Origin: Ampelocalamus luodianensis
Taxonomy: Eukaryota; Streptophyta; Magnoliopsida; Poales; Poaceae
Length of the DNA: 64,000 bases
Assembly: GCA_036346255.1 (NCBI GenBank)
Contig: CM070623.1
Span: forward strand, 24,186,875 to 24,250,874
Direction of reading: 5' to 3'
The notes beneath the pieces were generated by a model. That model was not told the origin of the DNA. It saw only the letters and a list, made by a program, of their open reading frames with translations, and ran no database searches. The position numbers and the translations under genes were made by a program. Below, piece by piece: positions 10,401 through 22,817 of the stretch. The number at the start of each line of letters is the position of its first letter. The first letter of the stretch is position 1.

Positions 10401-12561
10401 ACATTAAATATTGTCTAGAAAATTCATTAACTTATAAAATGCATAAATTTTTCTCTGTAATTCCAACCTGGGCAAACTAAACTTTGTTAAAATTCTCTAG
10501 GGATGCACTTTAGTGTAGCATAAGTCTTGTTCTTAATATTGCTTCTGGAAAGTGAAAAGTGCTAGTATTACATCTTAGAAAAATTATAACTAATTCATTT
10601 CAACTCCAAATTGTGCAAACTCAACTTTGTTGTTCTTAGGATGACCTTATCTACCTACCATAAAAATTTTGGGTTCTAGATCATTATAGAAATTTTTGCC
10701 ATGAACAGTAACCGAAATTATTTTAATTAGGATTTTTCTGGCTGAGAGATTTTGTTTTGGCTATAACTTCTTCATGCTTAGTCCAAATGAAGTAATTCTT
10801 GTTCCTAAAATTGTCTAAAATCAACCTCTAGTTTCTGTGTAAATTTCATTAGATTTGGATGTCTTTTTCTGTTGTGTTTTGTTTGGTGTTCTTCGTTCTT
10901 ATTGGTTTTATCGCATTTTCGCGTTAGGTTCCGAAGATTATATTGAACCTGAGAATCCTCCTCTGCAGCAAGAACAATTCCAGCAAGGCAAGCAGTTTGA
11001 TCATGTTAATCCCTGTATTTTCAATTACTTATGTTGTTTACGAATTCTATGTATGCATTGCTAGTTTGTGTTTAACTATTGTCGTTAGTTGACCTAGTAG
11101 ATGCATTTTCTCAGGCAAATGATTATCCTTTACTACCATGAGCCTAGGTTATTGCTGTGGTTTAGAGTTCGTGGATGAGCTCTTGTCACTTAGTAGTTTT
11201 GCGGATTAATTGCTTAGCCATGCTTAGCTTCCGGTAGAAATGGGCGGTTATCGACTTGTCGATAACCTTGATCACATAAAACTTATTATCACTTATGATT
11301 TCAGCATTGTGCCATGTTTACTTGTAAAAAATTAAAAACTGAAAACAAAATGATTTAGACTTGGGCACAATGGTATGTTAGTTTGCTTTTGGGTGTGACT
11401 GGAATGGTGCCTAGGTCATTAAGGACCGAGTTACTTGCACCACCGTACTGAGCATTTTGCGTGCTAACCACACTAGAGGGTTTGGGACCTCTCTTGACTT
11501 AGTTCTTTGGCGTGTATTGGCTTCGGGTTGCAGGGAGTCGCAGGAGGGATGGTGCTGGGAGCATTACAGTGTCCGAAAGGCTTCACCCGTGATGGGATTT
11601 GTTGTCTTTCAGCTTGTAATGTAAGCGTATGGATTCCGATCCATACGAGCGGCTCGTGGTCAATACACAATATTGCAAAGCGTCTCGTAGGACTTAGCGT
11701 ACAAAGATACCTTCGGAGTGTGCTTTGTGGCTTAAAGGCGGTCTGAAGTGTGGGTACATTGGTACACCCCTGCAGGGTTAAAACTATTCGAATAGCCTCG
11801 TCCTAGGTTGTGGACACGCTCGGATACGCCCCGTCAGAACTAGACTACAACCTTTTAATTAAAACTTGATGGGTGGTAGGAATCAGGGATTCGTACTATG
11901 TTGTGGTGGCTATTGGGTTAGTCACTTCCAGGTGGTTACTTGTATTTATCATTATTTCGCTGTTATTTTAGCAATAAAACAGATTTGTAAACTTGCTTTT
12001 AAATGTATTACATTATTGCAAATAAAGTTGGCTTTGTGCAAAATGAGACATATTTCCACTTAAATAAGCCTGCATGTAGTTTATGAACAGGTCTTCTATT
12101 CCACACGTCAGTCTTGCGAGTACCTTGTGTACTCATTGTTCTTGCTTAAATGTAAATTGTTGCAGAGGAAGAAGGTGAGCTCGAAGGGCCTCACTTTTGT
12201 GAGCTGTGTTGTGGTAGTATTCAGGGCGACTAGCTTGGCGGCCCGGTCGGTTGCCTTGTGGGTTGTGTTGGCTAACCAGTCGACTTTTGTTCTTAGCCAT
12301 CTTATGGCGCTTTTGCTTCTGCTGTCATTCTTGTATATTGTGCTATTTGGCCGGTCGGCTCTTTTGTAATAACTTTACTTATTGTATGTCGTTGTTGAAC
12401 TTAGTATTAATGTTGTATGGAAATGATGTATAATTTTGTGATGATGAGCATGTGCTGCAATTATGGGAAGCACATGTCCATCGATGCTTTGGATATTTGA
12501 TTAGTAATGCTAAAACCATATGGAGGTTAAGTATTACTAGTTAAATACCCGGGTCCTCACA
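7435..12561 (+). repeat. 3' LTR of the giant-LTR element (5,127 bp)
   Basis: Aligns with 364-5898 throughout but lacks the 372-bp duplication. Many differences from the 5' LTR are CAG or CTG reading CG (for example tttCTGcc near 1318 against tttCGcc near 8369, and three more within 60 bases). Its minisatellite is 9130-10230, inverted repeat 11246-11267 and palindrome 11784-11795. No gene is seen. Confidence 0.9.
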
Positions 12562-12566
12562 CGGCC

Positions 12567-15500
12567 AAATGACAATAAAGTGGCAATAACAGCGGAAGCA
12601 AAAGCGTCATAAGATGGTATAAACAAAAGCCAATCAGTGTGCCTTAACCCACAAGGCAACCAACCGGACCGCCAAGCTAGTCGTCCCAAAATCCACACAT
12701 CTCGCAAAAGTAAGGCCCTTGGGGCTCACCCTATTCCTCTGCACACAACAAGCAATGCAGGTGAGTAAACTAATGTACTATCAAGACTTATGAGTAACAA
12801 GCCTATACATAGCTACATGTGAGCTGAATTCAAAGGAAATGGTTATATTGTTAATTGGGCGCACAAAGCAATTTTTATTTGCAATAACGTAATAGATTGA
12901 AGGCATTTTGTAAAATCTGTTTATAAGCATTGAAATAACAGCGAGTGGCAATAAATAACAAGTAACCACCTAGAGGTGACTAACCCAATAGCCACCACAA
13001 CATAGCATGAATCCCCGATTCGTACCACCCATCAAGTTTTAATTAAAAGTTATAGTCTAGTGCTTGCGGGAAATAACCAAGCGTGTCCATAACCTAGGAC
13101 GAGGCTATTCGAATAGATTTAACCCTGCAGGGGTGTACCAATGTACCCACACTTTAGACCGCCTTTAAGCCACAATAAGCACACTTCCGAAGGTATGCCG
13201 GCACGGCTAAGTCCTACGAGACGTTTCCAATATTGTGTATTAACTACGAGCCGCTCGTATGGATAGAAACCCATACGCCTACATGGTAAAGCCGAAAGAC
13301 AACTACCCACCCGGGGTAAAGCTTCCGGACAACTACCATGCTCCCAAACACCATCCCTCCTGCGACCCCCTGCGACTCGAAGTCAAAACACGCCAAAGTA
13401 CTAAGTCAAGAGAGGTCCCATACCCTCTAGTGTGGTTAGCACGCACAAATTACTTGGATCAATGGCGCAAGTATTCGGTCCTTGTTGACTCGGGCACCAT
13501 CCATTCACACCCAAAAGCACACCATCTTACCATTGTGCCCAAGTTCCAATCATTTTTGTTTTTATTTTTAGTTTTTTCAATTAAACATAGCACAAAGCTG
13601 AAACATAAAGATCATAATAAGTTTGTGTGATCAAGGTTATCGACAAGTCGATAACCGCCCATTTCTTCCAGTAGCTAAGCATGGCTAAGCAACATACTCG
13701 AAAACTACTAAGTGACAAAGGCTCATCCAATGAACCCAAAATCACAGCAAGTATTCCTAGGCTCAGTAGTAGAGGATAAACATTTCCCTACGGATTATGC
13801 ATCTAATAGGTCAACTAATCGACAATAGTTTAAAACAAGATAGCAATGCATACGTAGAATTTGCAAACAACATATTAGAATTTGAAAATAGTAGGAACAA
13901 TATGATCAAATCATGCTACATCTGCTTGCCTTACTGGAGGGCAGAGTCTTGATGTTGGGGATCAGATTCAAGATCAATAATCCTCGAAACCTAACGCAAA
14001 AATGCGATAAAACCAATAAGAACGAAGAACACCGAAAGAAACTCAAAAACAAAATTCATCCAAATCCCATGAAATTTATACAGAAGCAAGGTTATGATTT
14101 TAAATAAATTTAGAAACAAGAATAAAGTCATTTGGATTAAGCATGCAAAAGTTATAGCTAAAATAAATTCTCTCAGCCTGCTAAATCAACTAAATTAATT
14201 ATTGGTACTGTTCATGGCAAAAAATTCTAGAATGATCTGGAACCAAAAATTTCTATGGTAGGTAGAAAATGGTATTCTAAGAACAGCAAAGTTGAGTTTA
14301 CTCAATTTGGAGTAAAATGAATTACTTATGATTTTTCTAAGTTGTAAAACTAGCACCTATCATTTTTCAGAAACATAACCATGATCAAAACCTATTTCAT
14401 ATTAAAGTATGCTAACAGAGGAATTTTACAAGCTTGAGTTTGCTTAGTTTGGAGTTATACAGAAAAAGTTATGTATTTTACAAGTTTTACTTGAATTTTT
14501 TGTATATTCAATAATGACTGAAACAAGTTAATATTGTTTACAAAATTTTCTGGCACAAAATAATGTCTAAATGTATTTTTAGATTAAACTTCAGTTAAAC
14601 AGGAAATTAACATAGTTGGAATCATTTTAAAAAGGAATTAAAATGAATTAGATATGAGTTTTCAAAGTTTAAAGCAATTTTCAGTTGACAAATAAAGGCT
14701 TACCAGAATTAAACAAATCCAACTCAAAAAGAAATGACATGGAATAATGTGGGCCGTAGATCGGAAATCAAACAGCCCATGCGCGCTGGAGATAGTGCAC
14801 GTGCGCTAGAGATAGCGCACGCGCGCGATCCAAAAAGGGCTCACCGCTGGATTTAGATCCAACGGTCAAAATGAATGGGACGTTCGGGTGACCCGAACGG
14901 CCCAATCGATCTTGACCGCAGATCTAGAGATGGAGAGCCCAGATCACAGCGCGGTTCGGGCGACCCGAACAGCACATTAATCTCGGCCGCTGATCGCGAG
15001 ATGGACCGCCCGCAGCAGTTTGGGAGCTCGGGCGGTCCGAACGTTCCCCAGATCTGGGCCGTCGACTAAGTGTTGCGCACTCACGCACGTGAGCTTTAAG
15101 TGCGCAGAGGGGGTTTAATGGTGCGGGCCCACATGGCAGTGACACAAAGCCATTTTAAGACAGCCATTTATTGCTAAACAATGATTAGCAATTATTAATA
15201 TTAATGATGTCCGAACGGCGTTGCACAGAGCCAACGGGAAAGGTTTATGGTCAGGGCCCACATGCTCGCTGGCAATGGGCGATTTAGGACACATTAACTA
15301 CTAACCAATGATTAGTAATTAATGACCCCAGATTTTGTCCTAAAGGCCATGCTACCGCGGTTTTAAGCCTACGGGCCCACTGTCAGGGACACTAAGACTC
15401 GATTAAGACAACTATTAAATGTTAACCCAATGATTAGCAATGATTAACATTTAATAAGCAAATCTTTGTCCTAATCGACAAATCCCAGTGACGACTTCGA

Positions 15501-16648
15501 CCGGCAAAAATCCGAGGGCAAAGAAAGGCTTGTCGCCGGCAGCTCCGGCCACGGCGGCGCAACCTAAAGGCCAAAATGGGTTCGCAATAACCTTGCGGAC
15601 CCGATGGTGATGACCTCGACGGCGGCGGCAGCCCACAACGCCGGCGAGCCAGAAAAAGGAACGGTGACTACTACGGCCGAAAATGAAAATAGCCAAAAAG
15701 CTCCGCATTGTCCAAAGAAGCGGGTGCCACAGCATCTAAGCACTAATAAGAAGCTATCTTAGCCAAGAAGAACTTCAAAGGTGGCCGGAGAAGCTCTGAC
15801 CACGGAGGAGCTTGCCGGAGCCGAGGAAGAAGATGAAGAAAATACGGCCTGAGCAAAAATGAACAACACCAGGTGGTCAAAATAGCTGCATCAGGGCCCG
15901 CAGAAGGTCCATAAGCAATTAATTGCCAAAAGAACCACTTACCGGAGCTGAGAAAGAAAGGGGGCGATTTCGACCGAAAAGATGCAAACTTAAAATCGAG
16001 TGATTCCTGTGAATACAACCCAAAATTAAGTTAAGGGAAATGCATAGGAGGTTAAGGAGCTCAACAGGGTACAAGAAGAATTGAAGATGAACCACTAGAG
16101 CACTAAAGTCCACAATGGAGCTTCACAGCCTCTAATGGCGATTTTGGGGTTTCAGTGGTTATGAGCTCCAAAAATAGAGAAAGAACTAGGGGTGGTGTAA
16201 AGGAACACCAGGAGGGGTTTTGGGGGGGCTTTATATAGAGGGAGGATTAGGGTTTGAGCGAGGACCTAGCTCAATGGTGAGCTCGGTTCATGGTGCTGCC
16301 ATGGACCAAGAAATTGACGGGAGCAGCTGAGAAAGGGGACATTGAGTGCGAGGAGGTCGACCGCAATTAATGCAAGGTCAAAGAGTGGTTGAGGGTGATG
16401 CACAGGACATGACAGAGCACAACAACTCTCTGCCATGGCTCGCGCGCGGTACGGGAGCAAGGAGGAAGAAGAAGAACAGAAAAAGAATGCTGTGACCATT
16501 GGATTTAAAATGGACGACCACGATTGAAAGCGACAACCGGGTGACCCGAACGTTTCAAAGAATCCGGACAGTTGGACCTTAATCCAATGGTCCAAATGAA
16601 TTGGCGCTACCGCGAGGTCCGAACATTCTCACGAACATGGACCGTGCG
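12567..16648 (-). repeat. Central segment of the minus-strand family A solo LTR
   Basis: Reverse-complement match to the family A LTR from the GGCGCTTTTGC region (12570-12760) through the palindrome (13105-13116) and inverted repeat (13635-13656). Upstream of its TATA box it carries inverted motifs such as GTTCGGGTGACCCGAAC near 14883 and CCGAACAGC near 14966. No gene is seen; open frames of 60-120 codons here have no counterpart in the other family A copies. Confidence 0.82.
16231..16237 (-). promoter_or_regulatory. TATA-like box, family A solo LTR
   Basis: Minus-strand CTCTATATAAAGCC, about 1.0 kb from the LTR 5' end once the family B insertion is removed, which fits a U3 promoter. No start site can be verified. 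Confidence 0.5.
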
Positions 16649-19600
16649 TGTAACAGCCCCAAGTTTCTAAACAGTAAAAATCTGCATTATGAACAGTAAT
16701 GGGACACTGTTCATAGCATTATCGTTCTTAATCACCGCTTGGGAGTTGTCACTACCAAGTAAAACCTTCCTTTTAGCCAAAGACCAAAACTTATTTAAAG
16801 TTTTCAAGGAAATACAAGATGAAACTTGTATTATGACTGGGAAGTAATTTTTATTAAAGCCTAGATAAATTATCTTGGCTGAAAATAATTTTTGTTGCAT
16901 TTTTAGAAATTATATTGACTTAAAGGAAAATAATTGTCTTTAAATGAATATTTTCTGCTAAAATAAATATTTATGTATTTTACAAAGTGATCATGTGATT
17001 TTAAAATTTATCTGGGAAATATATCATCCCAGTAGCCTCCAGCAAAAATTTCATGATTTTACAAATTTATTTGCTATTTTTAAAAGCCCAGTCAAACCTT
17101 TTAAGCATTTGAATAGGTTCTGGTCAACTAAACCGGTTTGAATCCAAACTCTAGTACTGTAGTGACTCACACCTTTGCGGTTGGGTCCAACCCTTTCACT
17201 CTGGTCCGGCTCTGTCACGCTCGGGCGCGAGTCCAATCTCCTCGCGCATTGTGAGCCGTCGATTTTCAATCGAACGGGCGAGGTCGCAACGTCCCACGAG
17301 CTGTCCACGTGTACGCCCTAATCTCCACCGTTGGATCTTAATCTAACGATCGAGGTTAGTGTATCCAATCGGACAACTCCGGAGCCCTTCTCAATCTCCA
17401 CCGTTCATTTCTGATCCAACAGCGCCTCCCTTTTCGTTTTAAACCTAAAGGCGCGCTTTTATTAAGGCCGACCGATTCAAATCCTACGGCTTTCCTTTTT
17501 ACCGCGTGCTATTAAGGCCTGCGCTCCTCTGGGCCGTTAGATCTTCATCGTGGTCCAGGCGGTGTATGCATTCGGACGACTCGGATCCTCATGATCTCCG
17601 CCGTCCATTCTGATCTAACCGCGTCGCTCGCTTCGCTTTTGAAATCATAGCGCTTTTATCGGGGCCTTTGGATTTAAATCCCACGGCGCTCCTTTTTGAC
17701 CGAGCGCATTTAAGGCTCAAATTTAGTGGGCCGTTGGATTTTAATCGTAGGGTCCAGGTGAGTGTATGCAATCGGACCATCCGGATCCCGCGCCAATCCG
17801 ACCGTAGAAGTTTAATCGGACGGTCGCATCGCGCATCTAAGGGATGACGATGTATCTTTGAGTCGGCCATTGGATTTCAATCCGACGCCCCTATTTGAAC
17901 TTAAAACCGAAATCCTTTCGGCTCGCTTTTAATCTCGATCGACCGATCTAGATCGCACGTCCATATTAACAGATACCGATTAAAACCTTTAACCTCCCTA
18001 TTTATCATGCGCGTTTGATCGCCATGGACCTCACATGTCGATGATTCTTATCATCTTCCTTGTCTCTTCATACAGATCTCTCTGTAAACAGAGGAGAGGA
18101 TTTATCCCAAGGATTATGCAACTAATTTTTGGGATATTTAGCCCTAAATGGACACCTCATCAACTCTAGACTCTTCTCCTGTGCCCTGTAGCTCAACATC
18201 CATATATAAACCCTAGCTTTTTGCTGTTACCATTGTTGACCACTGAAGTTCATCCTCCATTGTTGGCCAGTGGAGTTCTTGCTCTTGTCCCTTTTGCTTA
18301 TCTACTCTAAACCCTGGTTCCACCTTGTAATAAAGATTTGACATCTTTTGTAGGTTGAACTAGAGTTTATTTCTCTGTTGATCAACATCGAGTTTTCAGA
18401 AACTTTGGTGTCTTTCTTCTACTGGTAAGATAAAACCCTAGTTTTTAACATCTTGAGCATCTTAATGACCTTAGAAGCTCCTGTGAATCATCCTTTTGAG
18501 CATCAGTAGCTTCAACTTGCTTCAAACTAAAAAGTTGTTATTATAACTTTTCACCCTTTATGTCATTTTCAAGACCTAGGGTTTCTCCCGTCGACTTGTT
18601 ATCTTAATTAGGTCCCAGCTAAACCCTAGTAGCATAACAAGTTAATCTTTCAATTCTTGTCATCATCTATTTTGCATCATAGCCAAATCGTCTCTGTTTT
18701 ATTTTGTCAAAACCGACAAAATAGGTTTTTCCTTAGCCTTTTGTAATCTAACCGAGTAGGGTTAGGTTAAGGTTGGTTCAGGGTATTAACTACCCTAATA
18801 GATCAGGCTAAGCTTCATTTTAGAGCCTTTGCTTGATCTATTTTCCTTTTTCCCAAATCAGAATCTGCCCTGCTCGCTCTTTTCAAAATCAAAATCAAAC
18901 TTGAACTAAGCCTTAGTTTACGCTATTTGAAAAAGAGGTTATAATATGGGTTATTCTCACTATTATGGATAGTTATGGCTTAAGCATATTGTCAATCATG
19001 CATATTTCTTCCATTTTGTGCTTATTGTCGACTTTGGCATTTATTGGATTTTATTGCTTCTTATAGAATCTGGTTCATCTGAAGTTTTTGAATCTGTCTC
19101 TGCACAACCTGAACCTGCAACAGAAGTGTATTATTATCAAGGCAAGCATCCTCTCTACACCATATTGATCCCAAATTTTATACAATAGCTTTTACAAATT
19201 CAGTGATATCTGTGCATGCTATTTTTATAAAAATACAAAACTGTGATCTGTAGTAGCTAGCTATAACCTAACATGGTGGATTACCTTAATTATATTCATA
19301 CACTTAACCCTAGCTCAGTACTGTATACTATAACCTATATTTTCAGATTTGGCTTAGACATGCAGTCTAGAGATTTTAGAGTTTGACAAGAATATCTTGT
19401 CAAACATGGGAATCACAAATGGCTTTACATTATTCAAACTCTTTGTCCATTTACTTATTCCGTAAATGAGTTTTATATTTAACTTGATCTGGACAAGAGG
19501 AAGCTAGTGATGGTGCTTTGTGCACGAGATTGGGATTTGTGGTGGACTTGTCCGGTTAAATTAAGGACCGAACTCGACTATTCAATTCAAGTCCCCACGC

Positions 19601-20946
19601 ACTTCCACATGCGAGGTATGGGCGCTGTTTGGTTAAGTAAAATGTTAAGACTATTGGGTTGGAAACAGAAAGTAAGAATATGTGTATTGACCTTGTATGG
19701 CATAGATGCTTTGGTCTTATGATTGCGTTGTATGCCATGTGAGCTTGTATGTCGATGTCGATGTTCTTAGAAGGGTGAGGGTGTATATGTGCTCCGTAGC
19801 ATATACGCATCTTAATGGTGCCGATTGCATCCTAATATGGGTAGTGAGCCCGTTCGCATTTAATTGTTTGATCGGCACATCGACGCAACATGTGCCCAGT
19901 TAGCAGATGCTATCGATCGTTGTTTAAACGAGATCACTCACACATGGGGTCCAACTCAATAGTGTTAGCTTGTTGAAAAATACCAAATCTTAGTTTCCCG
20001 GTCGGCATACCAAAGGAAGTATGTCATCATTCGGAGGCATCCGAAGGCAACGGGCTAGCTAAGTCATGTGGGTAAAGATGTACACCCCTGCAGGGTATAA
20101 ACTATTCGAATAGCCGTGTCCACGGTCATGGACGATAACTTGAATTGATGTCACCTGTATAGAAGTTTTGATTTAGAAAACTGGTTTCGGTTTTTCTGGT
20201 TCAGCATGAGGGATTCATGCTTTGTACTGTTTACAATTGTTCCATTTACTTACTGTTCTACTTTATCTTTGATTTATTAAATCGCTTTATCAAAATTTAG
20301 CCTTTGTAGGTTAAGATGTATCGCTTTATGCAAATCTGAACCTTTAAACCTTCCTGTTGTAACCTTATGCATGTAAAAATTCTATTCCTTTGATTAGGTT
20401 CTAATAAACACTTAATTTTATTAGTTTGTGTAAGACTTGTTGAGTACCTTTTGTACTCAAGGTGCTATCACCTATTGTTGCAGGTGAGGACGGTTTTCTT
20501 TATGAAGTACCCGTTAGCGCCGATCAGGGTGACGCTAACGAGTAAAGCTACTTCTTTCCTCCACGCAATTGCCTGCAGGTGGATGAGGCCATTGGTGGAT
20601 TTTAAGTTTTTATTTTGCTTCCGCTGTTGAACATGTTGTAGTGACCAAGTCACTCTATAATATAGTACTAAAACCGAATGTTGTAAACTTATGTTTAATT
20701 ATGTAAATGAATGACTTGTATGTGTATGATGCAATGTTGTTGAAGGATATATATGCAATGGTCGTTGATCCTGGGAACCATTGTGAGAAATATATATCCG
20801 GGAATCCTGTTTATTGGAATTGTCACTTGTTAAATTTATACCTTTAGCATGATCTTTAATAAAGGGACAGTACTGTTCCTTCATTAATAATTGTGCTATA
20901 GTATGAATTTAATTAAGTACATTTCCAATAACCCGGGGCGCCCACA
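16649..20946 (+). mobile_element. Solo LTR of family B (4,298 bp)
   Basis: Begins TGTAACAGCCCC and ends GGCGCCCACA. The TSD GTGCG is perfect at 16644-16648 and 20947-20951. No internal region is present. The U3 part (17300-17960) is an array of short inverted motifs around CCGTTGGAT...ATCTAACG. A TATA box lies at 18203-18210, and the palindrome CTATTCGAATAG at 20102-20113. It resembles the minus-strand copy at 23936-34346. It inserted into the family A solo LTR. Confidence 0.9.
18203..18210 (+). promoter_or_regulatory. TATA box of family B solo LTR
   Basis: CATATATAAACCC about 1.55 kb into the LTR. The matching position in the minus-strand family B copy also has a TATA box (32853-32860), supporting function as the LTR promoter. 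Confidence 0.6.
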
Positions 20947-20951
20947 GTGCG

Positions 20952-21567
20952 ATCGCGATCTAACGGATGAAAAGAGGCGCACCAACTGAAACGGGCCCAG
21001 GTGCGATTAGTTGGTTGTGTTTAACCAAGAAGTGAGGTTGGGCTCGAGTCTGACTCGAGTCCAACACAAGTTTGACTAAGGGTTTTAATTTAAACTGAAA
21101 CTTTAGGGGATTTTTAGGGGTAGTAAAATAACTCTAAAAATTCTGAAATTTTTTTAGTAGCTTGCTAACTCTAAGAATGACCTTGTATAAAATTATCAGA
21201 GGTTTTCATGCCTTCCATTTTTCTCCAAAATCTCGACAAGGTTCTAAACTAGGGTTTGACCATGGTCGAACAGGTTTGACTGGCCTCTTAAAATTATCAA
21301 ACAATTCCTAAAAATTGTGAAATTTTTCAGAGGGGTCACACATCAACCCTAGAATTTAGGAAAAACATTTCCAAAGGATGAACTCAAGATTTGACAAGAA
21401 TGTTTTTGAAGGGTCAAGATTTGAATCAAAAGACTTGTGACTTTGTATTTCTATATTTCCTTTACAAGAATTGTTTAGAACATACAGGAAATACAAGATG
21501 TAAGAAATTTTAAATTTCTACATATTTTCTTACATTTGAAACACAAGTCTAAACTTGGGATGTTACA
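20952..21567 (-). repeat. 5' end segment of the family A solo LTR
   Basis: On the minus strand from 21567 it reads TGTAACATCCCAAGTTTAG and continues like 364-980 and 37487-38100. It meets the F-box exon at 21568. No gene is seen. Confidence 0.82.
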
Positions 21568-22282
21568 AGTGGCTCGATCTTGTTCCACACCGCCGCCTGG
21601 ACCATGTCCGTGACGAGCCTCTGGCACCGCCTGCACTCCCGGTTGGTCCTCTTGGCCGTCTCGCACCCGTCGCCGCCCGGCTCGCCCTCGACCTGCCTGA
21701 TGTAGCTCTTCCCAACGTCGCCCGTCTCGCCGACCGTGTAGAGGAGGAGACCGAGCACGTATGTCGCGGCCTTGTGGCCAGTGACGGCCGCTCGTTCAAG
21801 CAACACGAGGTCGTGTTTCATGCCTTGGGCGCGAAGACAAGCGCGAGGCCGACGATGAAGTAGGCCTCCGGGTTGCCGGCACCGGCCAGGTGGTTGACGA
21901 CGGTGAGGTAGCGCTCGTTGTCTTGCCACTTCATCACCACCTCCTACTCCAGCGCCACGTGCCTCGCCACGGCGTGCTTCTTGGACGCCTTATACATGGC
22001 CTTGCAACTAAAATTCAAGACTACTGAATCTTAATACAAGAATTAATTACTCCACAAGAGAAAATTAAAAGGCCAAATTAAGGTCATTATCGCTAGTCAA
22101 ATTGGATCACAGTTCAGAACTGGATAATGGACACAAAATGAAATCACATACGTGGCTCGTAGGCTACAGAGGTCAGCCATGGGCTGAGGAGAGCTCGCGG
22201 CCACGAGTCGGACGATGTGGACGACGACATCATCAGGAAGAAGGACGTTGATCGTCGACCTCCTCGCCAGCTTGGCATTCAT
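21568..22282 (-). pseudogene. F-box family gene, N-terminal exons (split gene)
   Basis: Exon 1 (22282-22152) starts MNAKLARRSTINVLLPDD, and its F-box reads LPDDVVVHIVRLVAASSPQ followed by MADLCSLRAT. A GT donor is at 22151-22150 and an AG acceptor at 22009-22008. Exon 2 (22007 down) reads CKAMYKASKKHAVARHVALE, then a repeat-rich part including AGHKAA-like GHKAATYVLGLLLY and TNRECRRCQRLV. This is the pattern of grass F-box proteins resembling At2g35280, which recruit targets to SCF ubiquitin ligases. Exon 2 is disabled by an in-frame TAG just after HVALE, by a one-base frameshift near 21830 and by the 21.4 kb insertion at 21567. An upstream ATG at 22333 is an alternative start. The TAG could be a methyl-C deamination of CAG. 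Confidence 0.75.
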
Positions 22283-22504
22283 GCTCTGCGTGCTCACCAC
22301 GGCGTATTGATCAATACCATGTGTGCTCACCATGGCAAATGATGATCATTCTTATAAAACGTCGAAGAGACGCATCGTACGTAACGTCGGTGCGCGAGAC
22401 GAAGAGACGCATCGCTCGTTGGTACAGTTGACGAAGAGACACATCGCCGTCGCCCGTTGGCGCAGGAGACAAAGAGACGCATCGCGCGAGCCGAAACGTT
22501 TAAT
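22283..22504 (-). promoter_or_regulatory. Upstream region of the F-box pseudogene
   Basis: Contains a TATA-like stretch (TTTTATAAG on the minus strand, near 22353-22361) and several copies of GAGACGAAGAGACGCATCG. Very similar sequence lies upstream of the second decayed gene (23455-23560), so the two leaders are related by duplication. Confidence 0.45.
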
Positions 22505-22750
22505 TATCACAAACAGGTTGTTTGTTGAAAACCGTCTATGATAGTTCTAAATATCACAGACGGTTATTTTTATGAACCGTATGTGATACTTCACAGACGG
22601 TTTTCATAATGAACCATCTGTGATATTGCCTCTTCAAAGACGGTTTTTAGCGCAGAAAGTAACACAGACAGTCGCTACACAAAAACCATCTGTGATTGTT
22701 TTTAATACAGACGGTTTGGATGAACCGTCTGTGATCAGGCATCTAGTCTG
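22505..22750. repeat. CACTA subterminal repeat array, copy 1
   Basis: Short units ATCACAGACGGTT and AACCGTCTGTGAT alternate in both orientations, as in the subterminal regions where CACTA transposase binds. The order of units matches the array at 23610-23900 in direct orientation, but no CACTA terminus is found beside this copy. Confidence 0.75.
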
Positions 22751-22817
22751 TGATATATGTTCAACATATAATATAGTAATTCGATCACCTCCAAACTAGA
22801 TTTTTTATTTTTATAAT

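Larger units (their letters stand above)
364..12561 (+). mobile_element. Non-autonomous LTR retrotransposon with giant LTRs (LARD / TR-GAG-like), complete
   Basis: Complete element: 5' LTR 364-5898, primer-binding site 5903-5914, a 1.5 kb internal region, polypurine tract 7421-7434 and 3' LTR 7435-12561. The TSD CGGCC is perfect at 359-363 and 12562-12566. The internal region keeps only a zinc-knuckle Gag remnant, the start of a protease and the last codons of pol. RT, RNase H and integrase are missing, so any movement would need enzymes from a related autonomous chromodomain gypsy element. LTR length (5.1-5.5 kb) over internal length (1.5 kb) fits the class called large retrotransposon derivatives. 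It inserted into the older minus-strand family A LTR. Confidence 0.9.
145..21567 (-). mobile_element. Solo LTR of family A, minus strand, split by two later insertions
   Basis: The ends are TGTGAGACCC at 145 and GGGATGTTACA at 21567. On the minus strand this is TGTAACATCCC...GGGTCTCACA, the termini of family A. The element's own sequence is 145-363, 12567-16648 and 20952-21567, about 4.9 kb, matching the length of one family A LTR. No second LTR or internal region remains, so this is a solo LTR left by LTR-LTR recombination. Imperfect TSDs AGCGG and AGTGG flank it. It carries two younger elements, at 364-12561 and 16649-20946. A TATA-like box for minus-strand transcription lies at 16231-16237. 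Confidence 0.85.

Noticed and set aside
21555..21863. 102-codon plus-strand open frame
   Set aside because: It is the antisense shadow of F-box exon 2, whose minus-strand reading gives the recognisable family sequence, and it starts inside the LTR.
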